NCBI RefSeq assembly: GCF_050496765.1
Contig: NZ_JBNWEO010000014.1
Span: 117,418 to 181,417 of the forward strand
DNA: 64,000 bases
Direction: 5' to 3'
From: JAEVLT01 sp050496765
GTDB lineage: Bacteria; Bacillota; Bacilli; Bacillales; Cytobacillaceae
This document shows positions 44,062-52,518 of the stretch, piece by piece (the first letter of the stretch is position 1; the number at the start of each line of letters is the position of its first letter). The position numbers were made by a program, and so were the translations under genes. The notes beneath the pieces were generated by a model. It saw only the letters and a list, made by a program, of their open reading frames with translations, made no database searches and had not been told where the DNA came from.

Positions 44062-44472
44062 TTAATTTAGGTAAAAACGAGACATGTCGCCTTGACGCAA
44101 TGATGAGCGGTTGAATCGGCCTGCTTGGTACAATTCATTGCGAAGCAGATTTCGCAATTCATCATCTGTCAGGTCACGTTTCGCTTTTTCGGGTTGCTGC
44201 TGGAGGTCTTGAGTTGCAAGCGGCTGCTCATTTACCAATAATACCTTCTTAATCCCTGCCATATTTAGTCCTTGATCGATTAAGTCTTTAATTTCTAATA
44301 GCCGATCGATATCATTTAAACTAAACATACGGCGGTTGCCGTCTGTTCTGGCAGGAGAAATTAATTGATGTTCCTCGTAATAGCGGATCTGCCGAGCGGA
44401 TAATTCCGTCAGTTGCATCACGATTCCGATGGGAAACAACGGCATTGAACGGCGTATTTCACTTCCACCCAA
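44062..44472 (-). CDS. glnR: Nitrogen repressor GlnR (MerR family)
   Basis: 136 residues from the TTG at 44472 (AAAGGAGGAG site). MerR-type DNA-binding domain with RRSMPLFPIGIVMQLTELSA, RQIRYYEEHQLISPARTDGN, RRMFSLNDIDRLLEIK. The C-terminal tail ELYQAGRFNRSSLRQGDMSR is the part contacted by glutamine synthetase. Represses glnRA and other nitrogen genes under nitrogen excess. Confidence 0.94.
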   Translation of the reverse strand: MGGSEIRRSMPLFPIGIVMQLTELSARQIRYYEEHQLISPARTDGNRRMFSLNDIDRLLEIKDLIDQGLNMAGIKKVLLVNEQPLATQDLQQQPEKAKRDLTDDELRNLLRNELYQAGRFNRSSLRQGDMSRFYLN

Positions 44473-44603
44473 GGTTTCTCCTCCTTTTGCTTGGCTTATC
44501 AGAATTTATATCCATAAATAGTGATAAGCATAAATTCACTACGCCTCTATCTTCGTCCCAGGGGACTCGCCAATCGGCAAGTTTTGATTTAATTCATATT
44601 GTC

Positions 44604-44654
44604 ATTATATTTGATGTAAAATTTCTTGTCAATCAAATGTTAGTTTTTCTCACA
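44604..44654 (-). promoter_or_regulatory. glnRA promoter with two GlnR/TnrA boxes
   Basis: On the minus strand TTGACA (44627-44632), 17-base spacer, TATAAT (44604-44609). GlnR/TnrA sites (TGTNAN7TNACA) are a perfect TGTTAGTTTTTCTCACA (44638-44654) just upstream and a one-mismatch TGTAAAATTTCTTGTCA (44615-44631) covering the -35. This reproduces the two-operator layout of B. subtilis glnRA. Confidence 0.88.
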
Positions 44655-45932
44655 TCATTTTTCATTTAGGTGAATAAACCCTTTTGCAGCCAAATGATCG
44701 AGTGCCAGGCATACTGCCATCTTAACATGGGAATATGTCAGTCCGCCTTGGACATAAGCTGTATACGGTGGCCGAATCGGTCCGTCAGCGGTAAGTTCAA
44801 TGCTTGCCCCCTGAATAAATGTCCCTGCTGCCATGATCACATCGTCTTCATACCCCGGCATATAGCTTGGATAGGGTGTTACATGGGAATTAATTGGCGA
44901 TGCAAACTGAATTGACTGGCAAAAGGCAATCATTTTATCACGGTCATTAAATTCAACAGACTGAATTAAATCCGTTCTTTTTGCATCCCATTTCGGTGTT
45001 GATTTCATCCCAAATGTTTCAAGCATTGCTGCTGTAAAAACAGCTCCTTTCAGCGCTTCGGCAACAACATGCGGTGCTAAGAAAAAACCTTGGTACATTT
45101 CTTGCAGACTGTAAAGCGACGCACCTGCCTCTGCTCCGATCCCTGGTGAAGTCATCCGATATGAACAGGCCTCAACCAATTTTTTATTTCCAACAATGTA
45201 TCCGCCTGTTTTTGCAAGACCACCGCCCGGATTTTTAATGAGCGACCCCGCCATTAAATCTGCTCCAACATGGCAAGGTTCCTGTTCTTCAACGAATTCT
45301 CCATAGCAGTTATCCACAAATACAACCACGTCTTTTTTGATTTCTTTTACAAACTCAATCATCTCCTTGATCTGACGAATGGTAAAAGATGGCCTTGTCG
45401 CATAGCCTTTTGACCGTTGAATCCCTATCATTTTGGTTTTTGGGCTAATTTTAGCCTCAACCTTTTTCCAGTCAATTTCACCTTTTGAAGTTAATGGAAC
45501 GCTGTCATAGCCAATTCCAAATTCTTTTAGTGAACCGACACCATTTCCGCGGATACCGACAATTTCCTCAAGGGTATCATATGGCTTCCCTGTTATGTAT
45601 AATAGTTCATCGCCTGGACGCAAAATTCCAAACAAGGCAATTGAGATCGCATGGGTTCCTGAGATGATTTGTGGACGAACAATGCCTGCTTCAGCTCCAA
45701 AAACATCTGCATAAATCTTTTCTAACGTATCGCGCCCGCTGTCATCATAACCGTAACCTGTTGACGGGATAAAATGAGAATCACTTACTTTATGTTTTTG
45801 AAAACTTTGCAAAACTCTAAACTGGTTGCTTTCACTCCTTTCATCCATTTTACGGTGAATGTTCCCAATTCGTTGCTCCACTTCGGTTACCCGTTTGCGC
45901 AGCTCTTCCCCAAACTGTAAATGTTGATACAT
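44655..45932 (-). CDS. ynbB: PLP-dependent YnbB family protein (methionine gamma-lyase/aluminium resistance family)
   Basis: From ATG 45932 (GGAGCAGG site) 425 residues; the open frame to 46010 lies inside hflX. Fold type I PLP enzyme: HAISIALFGILRPGDELLYI, VFVDNCYGEFVEEQEPCHVG (PLP Asp) and lysine in GSLIKNPGGGLAKTGGYIVG. Annotated in databases as aluminium resistance or methionine gamma-lyase, but its reaction is unclear. The upstream hflX stop is 14 bases away. Confidence 0.87.
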   Translation of the reverse strand: MYQHLQFGEELRKRVTEVEQRIGNIHRKMDERSESNQFRVLQSFQKHKVSDSHFIPSTGYGYDDSGRDTLEKIYADVFGAEAGIVRPQIISGTHAISIALFGILRPGDELLYITGKPYDTLEEIVGIRGNGVGSLKEFGIGYDSVPLTSKGEIDWKKVEAKISPKTKMIGIQRSKGYATRPSFTIRQIKEMIEFVKEIKKDVVVFVDNCYGEFVEEQEPCHVGADLMAGSLIKNPGGGLAKTGGYIVGNKKLVEACSYRMTSPGIGAEAGASLYSLQEMYQGFFLAPHVVAEALKGAVFTAAMLETFGMKSTPKWDAKRTDLIQSVEFNDRDKMIAFCQSIQFASPINSHVTPYPSYMPGYEDDVIMAAGTFIQGASIELTADGPIRPPYTAYVQGGLTYSHVKMAVCLALDHLAAKGFIHLNEK

Positions 45933-45946
45933 TTTCCTGCTCCATT

Positions 45947-47206
45947 CTAAACTTTGTATTTCTCTAGCTGTCCTGCTATAGGATGCTCTTTTGGCGCAAA
46001 ACCGCGGCAAAAATACAATTCATTTTCTTCATTAAATTTTAGCTCTCGTAAAATGGTCTCATTTTTTAATAAGGAGAGCAATTTGCCTTCGCTGGAAGGA
46101 ATTTGAACATGGTAGGCGTCCATCATCCCAATAATCACTTCTTCCAACTTCTTCTTTAACTGGGATCGGTCGTCTTCGTCAAAAGCACTTATAAAAGCAG
46201 TTGGTGTTGTTGCTGTCGGAACAAAATTCGGATGACGGATATCTTTCTTATTGTATACGGTCAATTGTGGAATTTCTTTTACATCCAGCTCTTCCAGCAG
46301 CTGATTCACCGTTTTTTCATGATGGAAATAATCCGGATTGGACATATCCACCACATGCAAAAGCAAGTCCGCCTCTTTCACTTCTTCCAATGTTGAGCGA
46401 AATGCGGCGATCAGCGAGGTTGGCAGATCTTGTATAAAGCCGACCGTATCCGTGATTAACAAAACAAAACCGCTTGGCAAAATCAGTTTTCTTGTCATTG
46501 GGTCAAGGGTCGCAAAAAGCTGGTTCTCTTCATACGATTCCGCTTCTGACAGGCGATTAAAGAGCGTTGATTTTCCGGCATTTGTATAGCCAACAATTGC
46601 AACTTGAAAAGCCCGGTTTTTCTTTCTCCTTTCCCGATAACGTTCCCGATGTTGAACAATGGTTTCGAGTTGGGATTTGATGTCATCAATCCGCCGGCGA
46701 ATATGACGGCGATCTGATTCCAGTTTGGTTTCCCCGGGACCCCTCGTCCCGATTCCCCCACCAAGCCGGGATAGTTCAACTCCTTGCCCGCCTAAGCGGG
46801 GCAGCATGTACTCAAGCTGTGCAAGTTCGACTTGAAGTTTTCCTTCTTTCGACCGGGCTCTTTGGGCAAAAATATCAAGGATCAACTGCGTTCGGTCAAT
46901 AATGCGCGCTTCCAATTCTGCAGAAAGATTTCGCTTTTGGCTAGGGGACAATTCGTCATTAAAAATAACCAAATCCGCTCCCAATTCCTGAACGAGCGCA
47001 TTCATTTCTTCTACCTTTCCACTCCCGATATAAGTCGCCGGGTGAAGCCGTTCGCGCTTTTGCGTGACTGAAGTCAACACCTTGCCTTTCGCTGTTTCCG
47101 TTAATGAAGCCAATTCTTCCATCGAATAGGCAAAGCGCAAATCATCTATCATCATTGTTTGACAACCAACAAGAATCGCTTTTTCAACTTCTGCGTTTTG
47201 TTCCAA
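45947..47206 (-). CDS. hflX: GTPase HflX
   Basis: Ribosome-associated GTPase. I prefer the TTG at 47206 (AAGGTGG nearby; 419 residues, close to the 420 of the B. subtilis protein); the ATG at 47230 would add eight residues. N-terminal HflX domain with ADLVIFNDELSPSQKRNL and GRTQLILDIFAQRARS-like segment, the GGGIGTRGPGETKLE linker, then the G domain: G1 GYTNAGKSTLFN, G3 DTVGFIQDLP, G4 YNKKD. Splits stalled ribosomes after heat or antibiotic stress. Confidence 0.92.
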   Translation of the reverse strand: MEQNAEVEKAILVGCQTMMIDDLRFAYSMEELASLTETAKGKVLTSVTQKRERLHPATYIGSGKVEEMNALVQELGADLVIFNDELSPSQKRNLSAELEARIIDRTQLILDIFAQRARSKEGKLQVELAQLEYMLPRLGGQGVELSRLGGGIGTRGPGETKLESDRRHIRRRIDDIKSQLETIVQHRERYRERRKKNRAFQVAIVGYTNAGKSTLFNRLSEAESYEENQLFATLDPMTRKLILPSGFVLLITDTVGFIQDLPTSLIAAFRSTLEEVKEADLLLHVVDMSNPDYFHHEKTVNQLLEELDVKEIPQLTVYNKKDIRHPNFVPTATTPTAFISAFDEDDRSQLKKKLEEVIIGMMDAYHVQIPSSEGKLLSLLKNETILRELKFNEENELYFCRGFAPKEHPIAGQLEKYKV

Positions 47207-47367
47207 ACGACCACCTTCTTTGCTTTTCATCTTTTCCCATCATAGCAAAAAAACACCCATTCCTACAATTTCCGCTTTTCTAATCGCTCATGCACATTTT
47301 TATAGGAAAGAAACATTTTATTTCGCCAACCCACAAAAAAACCGATGGTTCAGCGTCCATCGATTTT

Positions 47368-48333
47368 TTATTCATTATGTTCAACTTCAAATACTAGGTC
47401 ATTGCTTCGTAGTGTCACTAGTTCTTGGCGGTCATATTGATTGATCATCAACAACCGCATCGCTTGGGCGCGAATAGACTTTTCAATAATATTGCGGACA
47501 TAGCGCCCATTTGAAAAGCGAACGGGACCGAGCATCCCTTTTGCCCATGTTAAATGCTCCTTCAGCTTTCTCTCTGCTTCATGACTGAATGAATATTCCC
47601 GTTCAATTAGCATCCGTTTGGCTATTTCCATTAATTGATGAACATCATAATCAGGAAAATCGATCACAAGCGGGAATCGGGAATGCAAGCCCGGATTTAA
47701 TGTTAAAAAATAGTCCATTTCGCGGGAGTAGCCTGCAAGAATGAGAATAAATTCATGCTGTTTGTCCTCCATATGTTTGACAAGCGTGTCGATTGCTTCC
47801 TTGCCGAAATCTTTTTCGCCGCCCCTTCCCAATGAATAGGCTTCATCAATAAACAATATGCCACCTTGCGCTTTTTTGATTAGGTCACGTGTTTTCTGAG
47901 CCGTATGGCCAATATATTCGCCAACAAGATCAGCCCGCTCCGCTTCAATCAAATGCCCTTTTGATAAAACATTCATTTTCAAAAAAAGCTTGCCAATTAA
48001 CCGCGCAACTGTTGTTTTACCCGTGCCGGGGTTACCTTTAAACATCATATGGAGCGCCTGTTTACGCGCTTTTAACCCCATTTCCTCGCGCTTTTTGTTC
48101 ACATAAATCCACGCATAAATTTCTTTTATCATCCGTTTCATTTCTTCCATTCCAACCAGGGTTCCAAGCTCGTCTTCAATCTCTTTTAACGCCTCATGTT
48201 CCGGTGGAATATCCTTTGGAACAACTTGAAAATCCGGCAAGTCTTTTGCAGGCGATTTTCGTTTCTGCGAATTAAGGACAATGCTGATTTGACCGTTGCT
48301 CTTCATTCGAATCGGTTGATCCAAAGCTATCAC
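47368..48333 (-). CDS. spoVK: Stage V sporulation protein K (AAA ATPase, CbxX/CfqX type)
   Basis: A 321-residue single-domain AAA ATPase, as long as B. subtilis SpoVK. Walker A FKGNPGTGKTTVARLIG, Walker B GGILFIDEAYSLGRGG, sensor region FILILAGYSREMDYFL and arginine finger in NPGLHSRFPLVIDFPDY. Needed for spore maturation; molecular target unknown. The N-terminal start is not certain (GTG 48333, TTG or ATG shortly after). Confidence 0.93.
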   Translation of the reverse strand: MIALDQPIRMKSNGQISIVLNSQKRKSPAKDLPDFQVVPKDIPPEHEALKEIEDELGTLVGMEEMKRMIKEIYAWIYVNKKREEMGLKARKQALHMMFKGNPGTGKTTVARLIGKLFLKMNVLSKGHLIEAERADLVGEYIGHTAQKTRDLIKKAQGGILFIDEAYSLGRGGEKDFGKEAIDTLVKHMEDKQHEFILILAGYSREMDYFLTLNPGLHSRFPLVIDFPDYDVHQLMEIAKRMLIEREYSFSHEAERKLKEHLTWAKGMLGPVRFSNGRYVRNIIEKSIRAQAMRLLMINQYDRQELVTLRSNDLVFEVEHNE

Positions 48334-48554
48334 CTCTCATTCTGCCAGCAATGTATGCTCCAATGGTCATGTACTAAAACCGTTTTATGGACCAAAATTT
48401 AGACCGTTTTATAGAAACAATGCTTCAACTTATATGTATTCATTACTTGCGTATTTCATTAAAACATTTTCCGGCTGCTGTTTGGCCAAGAAACGACAAT
48501 AGCCCGTCAGCTTTTGCTGCGGGCCCGAAAAAATTATTTGTATTTAGTCAATCC

Positions 48555-48785
48555 TTACTGGGGATCCAGTTCCAACTGCACATTTTTTTGCGGTGCAAAA
48601 GTTGAGATTGCGTGTTTAAAAACTAATTGCTGCTTGCCTTCCGATTCGAAAAGCACTGTAAAATTATCAAAGCCTTTTATTTGACCTCTGATTTGGAATC
48701 CATTTAATAAAAATACCGTCACATTTGTGCCGTCCTTGCGCAATTGGTTTAAAAATTGATCTTGGATATTAATTGATGTTTTCAT
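48555..48785 (-). CDS. hfq: RNA chaperone Hfq
   Basis: A 76-residue Sm-like protein: Sm1 QDQFLNQLRKDGTNVTVFLLNGFQI, then GQIKGFDNFTVLFE, and Sm2 QLVFKHAISTF in place of the usual YKHAIS, so F replaces Y. Hexameric ring for small RNA and mRNA binding. GAGGAGG site. Directly downstream of miaA as in B. subtilis and many bacteria. Confidence 0.94.
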   Translation of the reverse strand: MKTSINIQDQFLNQLRKDGTNVTVFLLNGFQIRGQIKGFDNFTVLFESEGKQQLVFKHAISTFAPQKNVQLELDPQ

Positions 48786-48812
48786 CTGATAAATCCTCCT
48801 CTTTTATCTCTA

Positions 48813-49781
48813 CTAATATGTATTCGATTTTATTCCGAGCTTTCCTTCCACATAACGTGAAATTGCCATTATTTTTTTTGAAAAAGGATTGGTGTCTGTC
48901 ATATCAAACCATTCTACACTCATTTTATTGCGAAACCAAGTAAATTGCCTTTTTGCATAGCGCCGGGAATTTTGCTTTAAGTTTTCAATTGCTGTTTCCA
49001 ATGAAACTTTCCCGTCAAAATAATCATAAAATTCTTTATAGCCGATGGCCTGAATCGATTGGCAATCACGCAGCCCTTCCTCATAAAATTTTCGCACTTC
49101 TTCGAGGAGGCCCTCCTTCATCATGATGTCCACTCGGGTATTGATCCGTTCATACAGTTTTTCGCGATCCATCGTAAGCCCGACAATAGCGGTATGGTAC
49201 AACAAATCATGTTTTTGATCTTTTTGCCATTCACTCATTGTCTTTCCAGTACAATGGTAGATTTCCAGCGATCTGATCAGCCTGCGCAGATTGTTGGGAT
49301 GAAGCAAACGGGCACTGTCAGGATCCACTTTGGCCAATTCCTTGTGGAGAACTTCATTCCCCTTTTGTCTCGCTTTTTGTTCTAATTCTCTCCGAAACAC
49401 ATCGTCTCCAGGCGCTTCGGAAAACTGGTAATCATACAAAACCGACTGAATGTATAGACCTGTTCCGCCCACAATGATGGGAAGTTTTCCTCTTTTGCCA
49501 ATATCGCTGATTTTCGCCCTGACCAGTTCTTGAAACTCGGCAACAGAAAAACGGTCGGATGGATCTTTAATGTCAATTAAATAGTGGGGAACCCCTTCCA
49601 TTTCCTCTGGCTTTATTTTGGCCGTTCCAATATCCATCCCTTTGTAAATCTGCATTGAATCCCCACTGATAATCTCACCATTAAATCGTTTGGCCAGTTC
49701 AATGCTTAGTTTTGTTTTTCCTACCGCAGTTGGACCAATGATCACCAGCAGCTTTTGTTTTACATCCAAATTTTGTCTCAC
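48813..49781 (-). CDS. miaA: tRNA dimethylallyltransferase
   Basis: A 322-residue enzyme adding the isopentenyl group to A37 of UNN-reading tRNAs. P-loop IIGPTAVGKTKLSIELA, catalytic Asp in ISGDSMQIYKGMDIGTAKI, DIKDPSDRFSVAEFQ, IIVGGTGLYIQSVLYDY, and C-terminal RRYAKRQFTWFRN. GTG start with AAAGG site. Upstream of hfq. Confidence 0.94.
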   Translation of the reverse strand: MRQNLDVKQKLLVIIGPTAVGKTKLSIELAKRFNGEIISGDSMQIYKGMDIGTAKIKPEEMEGVPHYLIDIKDPSDRFSVAEFQELVRAKISDIGKRGKLPIIVGGTGLYIQSVLYDYQFSEAPGDDVFRRELEQKARQKGNEVLHKELAKVDPDSARLLHPNNLRRLIRSLEIYHCTGKTMSEWQKDQKHDLLYHTAIVGLTMDREKLYERINTRVDIMMKEGLLEEVRKFYEEGLRDCQSIQAIGYKEFYDYFDGKVSLETAIENLKQNSRRYAKRQFTWFRNKMSVEWFDMTDTNPFSKKIMAISRYVEGKLGIKSNTY

Positions 49782-50047
49782 TGCCTTTACGTTTATCCAG
49801 TTTTGAACGGAAGACTTCGATCTTCTCTTTTTCTATCGTAACATAAAAATCAAATGCAGTAGAACATCAAATCATTATGAACAAAAAAAGATGGTTTTAT
49901 GCAATTTTCATATTACATTTCGCTTAATTTTTTCACGGGAAATTACATTCGGTTAACGATTTGTTTACATTTGCTTCGCTGCCCCCCTATTCGTGGTAGG
50001 GTAAAGTGAAGACTATTTTGTAGAAATTATAGAAACAGGGTGAAAAA

Positions 50048-51055
50048 ATGTTGTCGAATGCTGAAATTGGGATTGATTTAGGGACTGCAAATATATTGGT
50101 ATACAGCAAAAATAAAGGAATTACCTTAAACGAGCCCTCTGTTGTCGCGATTGATACCGTAACGAAAAATGTCTTGGCGGTTGGAAAAGAAGCAAAGGAT
50201 ATGATCGGTAAAACACCAGGCCGAATAGTAGCGATTCGCCCATTAAAAGATGGCGTTATCGCCGATTATGATATTACTACAGATATGCTTAAGCATATTA
50301 TGCGCAAAGCGGCCAAGAAAATGGGCTTTTCCATGCGCAAACCGAATGTCGTTGTCTGCACTCCTTCAGGGTCTACGAGTGTTGAACGCCGTGCCATCCA
50401 TGATGCTGTCCGCAATGCAGGTGCGAAAAAAATTCACCTGATTGAAGAACCAGTGGCTGCAGCAGTCGGTGCAGGTTTGCCTGTAGATGAACCGGTGGCC
50501 AATGTGATTGTTGATATCGGCGGCGGTACGACGGAAGTAGCCATTATTTCCTTTGGCGGTGTTGTCGCCTGTCATTCCATTCGAGTTGCCGGTGACAGGC
50601 TTGATGATGACATCGTTCAGCATGTTCGCAAAGAATACAATGTACTCATTGGAGAACGGACGGCTGAAAACATTAAAATGGAAATTGGCTATGCGCTTGT
50701 TGATCATGAAGAACAATTTATGGACATTCGCGGCCGCGATCTAGTAACCGGGCTTCCGAAGACCGTAACTTTATCCTCCTATGAGATTCAAAAAGCGATG
50801 AAAGAGGCTCTATTACAAATTTTAGAAGCTATTCGGGCAACCCTAGAAGATTGCCCTGCTGAATTAAGCGGCGATATCGTCGACCGCGGGGTTATTTTAA
50901 CAGGCGGAGGTGCTTTGCTAAAAGGAATGGAAGAATGGCTTAGCAAAGAAATCGTTGTTCCTGTTCACCTGGCACCGAGCCCGCTTGAGTCCGTTGCCAT
51001 CGGTACAGGAAAAGCATTGCAATATATTCACAAACTTCAGCAGGCAATCAAATAA
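50048..51055 (+). CDS. mreBH: Rod-shape-determining actin homologue MreBH
   Basis: 335 residues, identical in length to B. subtilis MreBH. Actin-fold motifs: GIDLGTANILVYSKNKGI (phosphate 1), VVVCTPSGSTSVERRAIHDA, VIVDIGGGTTEVAIISFGG (phosphate 2) and ILTGGGALLKGMEEWL (adenosine). The opening EIGIDLGTANILVYSK and GRDLVTGLPKT place it with MreBH, which guides LytE and cell-wall growth. A C6 run at about 49982-49987 upstream is unusual and recalls the SigI -35 of B. subtilis mreBH, but I see no matching -10. Confidence 0.92.
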   Translation: MLSNAEIGIDLGTANILVYSKNKGITLNEPSVVAIDTVTKNVLAVGKEAKDMIGKTPGRIVAIRPLKDGVIADYDITTDMLKHIMRKAAKKMGFSMRKPNVVVCTPSGSTSVERRAIHDAVRNAGAKKIHLIEEPVAAAVGAGLPVDEPVANVIVDIGGGTTEVAIISFGGVVACHSIRVAGDRLDDDIVQHVRKEYNVLIGERTAENIKMEIGYALVDHEEQFMDIRGRDLVTGLPKTVTLSSYEIQKAMKEALLQILEAIRATLEDCPAELSGDIVDRGVILTGGGALLKGMEEWLSKEIVVPVHLAPSPLESVAIGTGKALQYIHKLQQAIK

Positions 51056-51062
51056 TATCGGC

Positions 51063-51112
51063 AAAAAAATGTCAGTACTTTTGATCGTTGACAAAAGCAC
51101 TGGCATTTTTTA
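51063..51112 (+). terminator. Terminator of mreBH
   Basis: AAAAAATGTCAGTACTTTTG pairs with CAAAAGCACTGGCATTTTTT (two mismatches); long hairpin ending in T's, 8 bases after the stop. Confidence 0.88.
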
Positions 51113-51372
51113 TATCGTAGTGAAAAATTCAAGATCGCTGCATTTGTTGTGCCAACAGAAATTCGTAAAATCGATGCTGTATTGCTTTTGATCCTGTCCA
51201 ATGTTTTGTGAACGTTTTTTATTTTTGTTTCTACCACTGCAATACAAGTTCATACAAATTTACGTTTCTAACCAGTACGAAAAATGGTACTCTTAACTTA
51301 GTATGTTTTTTGTGTTTGGAAATCTATTTCTTAGGAAGTCAAAGGAAAAATAAATAAAAAGCGAGGAGAATA
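51113..51372. other. Upstream region of the coiled-coil gene pair
   Basis: 260 AT-rich bases with no gene; presumably the promoter for 51376. Nothing else seen. Confidence 0.4.
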
Positions 51373-51375
51373 ATG

Positions 51376-51651
51376 ATGGAACAGAAGTTAGATTTGATTT
51401 TGAATAAATTAGAAATGTTAGAATCAGGTCAAAAAGAACTCAATCAAATTGTCCGAGCTATCCGAGATCGTCAAGAAAATACAGATGCAAAATTAGAGTC
51501 ACTTTCAATGGACGTGCACAATATTCGTGGAGTGATCACAAGCATAAAAGAAACACAACAAATCTTAATTCAAGGTCAGGAACGCCAAGATAAAATTCTG
51601 GAATCCCTAGCTCTCAGGTCTCTTGAACAGGAAACGGAACTTCGTGAATGA
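51376..51651 (+). CDS. Small coiled-coil protein of unknown function
   Basis: About 91 residues, nearly all predicted coiled coil (MEQKLDLILNKLEMLESGQK, ELNQIVRAIRDRQENTDAKL, ending SLEQETELRE). GCGAGGAG ribosome site; ATG at either 51373 or 51376. No catalytic motif, signal or membrane segment. Followed 150 bases later by a second, repeat-containing coiled-coil gene. Similar short proteins are common as hypothetical genes in Bacillus; function not known to me. Confidence 0.7.
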   Translation: MEQKLDLILNKLEMLESGQKELNQIVRAIRDRQENTDAKLESLSMDVHNIRGVITSIKETQQILIQGQERQDKILESLALRSLEQETELRE

Positions 51652-51803
51652 AAACGAGCCAAGTAGGCCACGTTTTGGATACCATCGAGAAAAGAAATAA
51701 AAATGGTTGAAGTATTTTATAATAAGTGAAAGAATCACCGATAAGAACAAGTGAAGAAAAGCTGCGGGAGATGACTAAAAAATTTTATAGGAGGTTGGCA
51801 TGA

Positions 51804-52412
51804 ATGAATAACGATTTAAAAGCAATGCTCGAATCTGTAATTAACGAAGCAATCCAGCCCATTCAAAAAGAGATTAGCGTATTAAATGAACGATTAAGTA
51901 GCTTTGAACAGAAAACGGATGGACGATTAAGCAGCTTTGAACAGAAAACGGATGAACGTTTAAACAGCTTTGAGCAGAAAACGGATGAACGATTAAGTGG
52001 CTTTGAGAAAAAAATGGATGAACGTTTAAGCAGCTTTGAACAGAAAACGGATGAACGTTTAAGCAGCTTTGAACAGAAAACGGATGAACGTTTAAGCAGC
52101 TTTGAACAGAAAACGGATGAACGTTTAAGCAGCTTTGAGCAGAAAACGGATGAACGATTAAGCGGCTTTGAACAGAAAACGGATGAACGATTAAGCAGCT
52201 TTGAGCAAAAAACTGAAAAGAACTTTAAATTAACAAATCAAAAACTGGACAAGCTTTCAGAAAAACTAGATGCCTATCAGGTGGAAAACCTCAATGCAGA
52301 TAATCTTCTTTTGGGTGAAATCCATTCGATTCGCAAAGGTGTTGTTTTTGTCAATCGAAAAGTTGCAGATGCAGAACTGGAGATTAATCTTATCAAAGAA
52401 AAGAAACAGTAG
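51804..52412 (+). CDS. Coiled-coil protein with ten 11-residue repeats
   Basis: A 202-residue protein. Residues about 31-140 consist of ten tandem copies of the 11-mer RLSSFEQKTDE (variants RLNSFEQKTDE, RLSGFEKKMDE), encoded by 33-bp DNA repeats. The N-terminus (NNDLKAMLESVINEAIQPIQ) and C-terminus (LSEKLDAYQVENLNADNLLL, then IHSIRKGVVFVNRKVADAEL) are unique. Eleven-residue periodicity predicts a hendecad coiled coil. The C-terminal 60 residues are shared with the protein at 59457-59711. GGAGGT site. Soluble; function unknown. Repeat number is likely variable between strains. Confidence 0.85.
   Translation: MNNDLKAMLESVINEAIQPIQKEISVLNERLSSFEQKTDGRLSSFEQKTDERLNSFEQKTDERLSGFEKKMDERLSSFEQKTDERLSSFEQKTDERLSSFEQKTDERLSSFEQKTDERLSGFEQKTDERLSSFEQKTEKNFKLTNQKLDKLSEKLDAYQVENLNADNLLLGEIHSIRKGVVFVNRKVADAELEINLIKEKKQ
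51894..52223 (+). repeat. 33-bp tandem repeats inside the coiled-coil gene, ten copies
   Basis: Ten in-phase 33-bp units, for example CGTTTAAGCAGCTTTGAACA then GAAAACGGATGAA. The central copies are almost identical at DNA level, indicating recent expansion. Unit length is a multiple of three, so copy-number change keeps the frame. Confidence 0.88.
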
Positions 52413-52472
52413 ACCTTTATAGAAAGACAGCCGACGTATTTCCCAAGGATTCATTTCTGGGCATTCGTTAAA

Positions 52473-52515
52473 AATAAGGCAAAACCCTTCGACTTCAAGG
52501 GTCCCGCCTTTTTTG
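52473..52515. terminator. Bidirectional terminator between the coiled-coil gene and mutL
   Basis: AAGGC...CCCTT pairs with AAGGG...GCCTTTTTT; lies between convergent genes. Confidence 0.75.
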
Positions 52516-52518
52516 CCA

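Noticed and set aside
49982..49987. SigI promoter of mreBH
   Set aside because: The C6 run is suggestive, but I could not find a matching -10 at the right distance.
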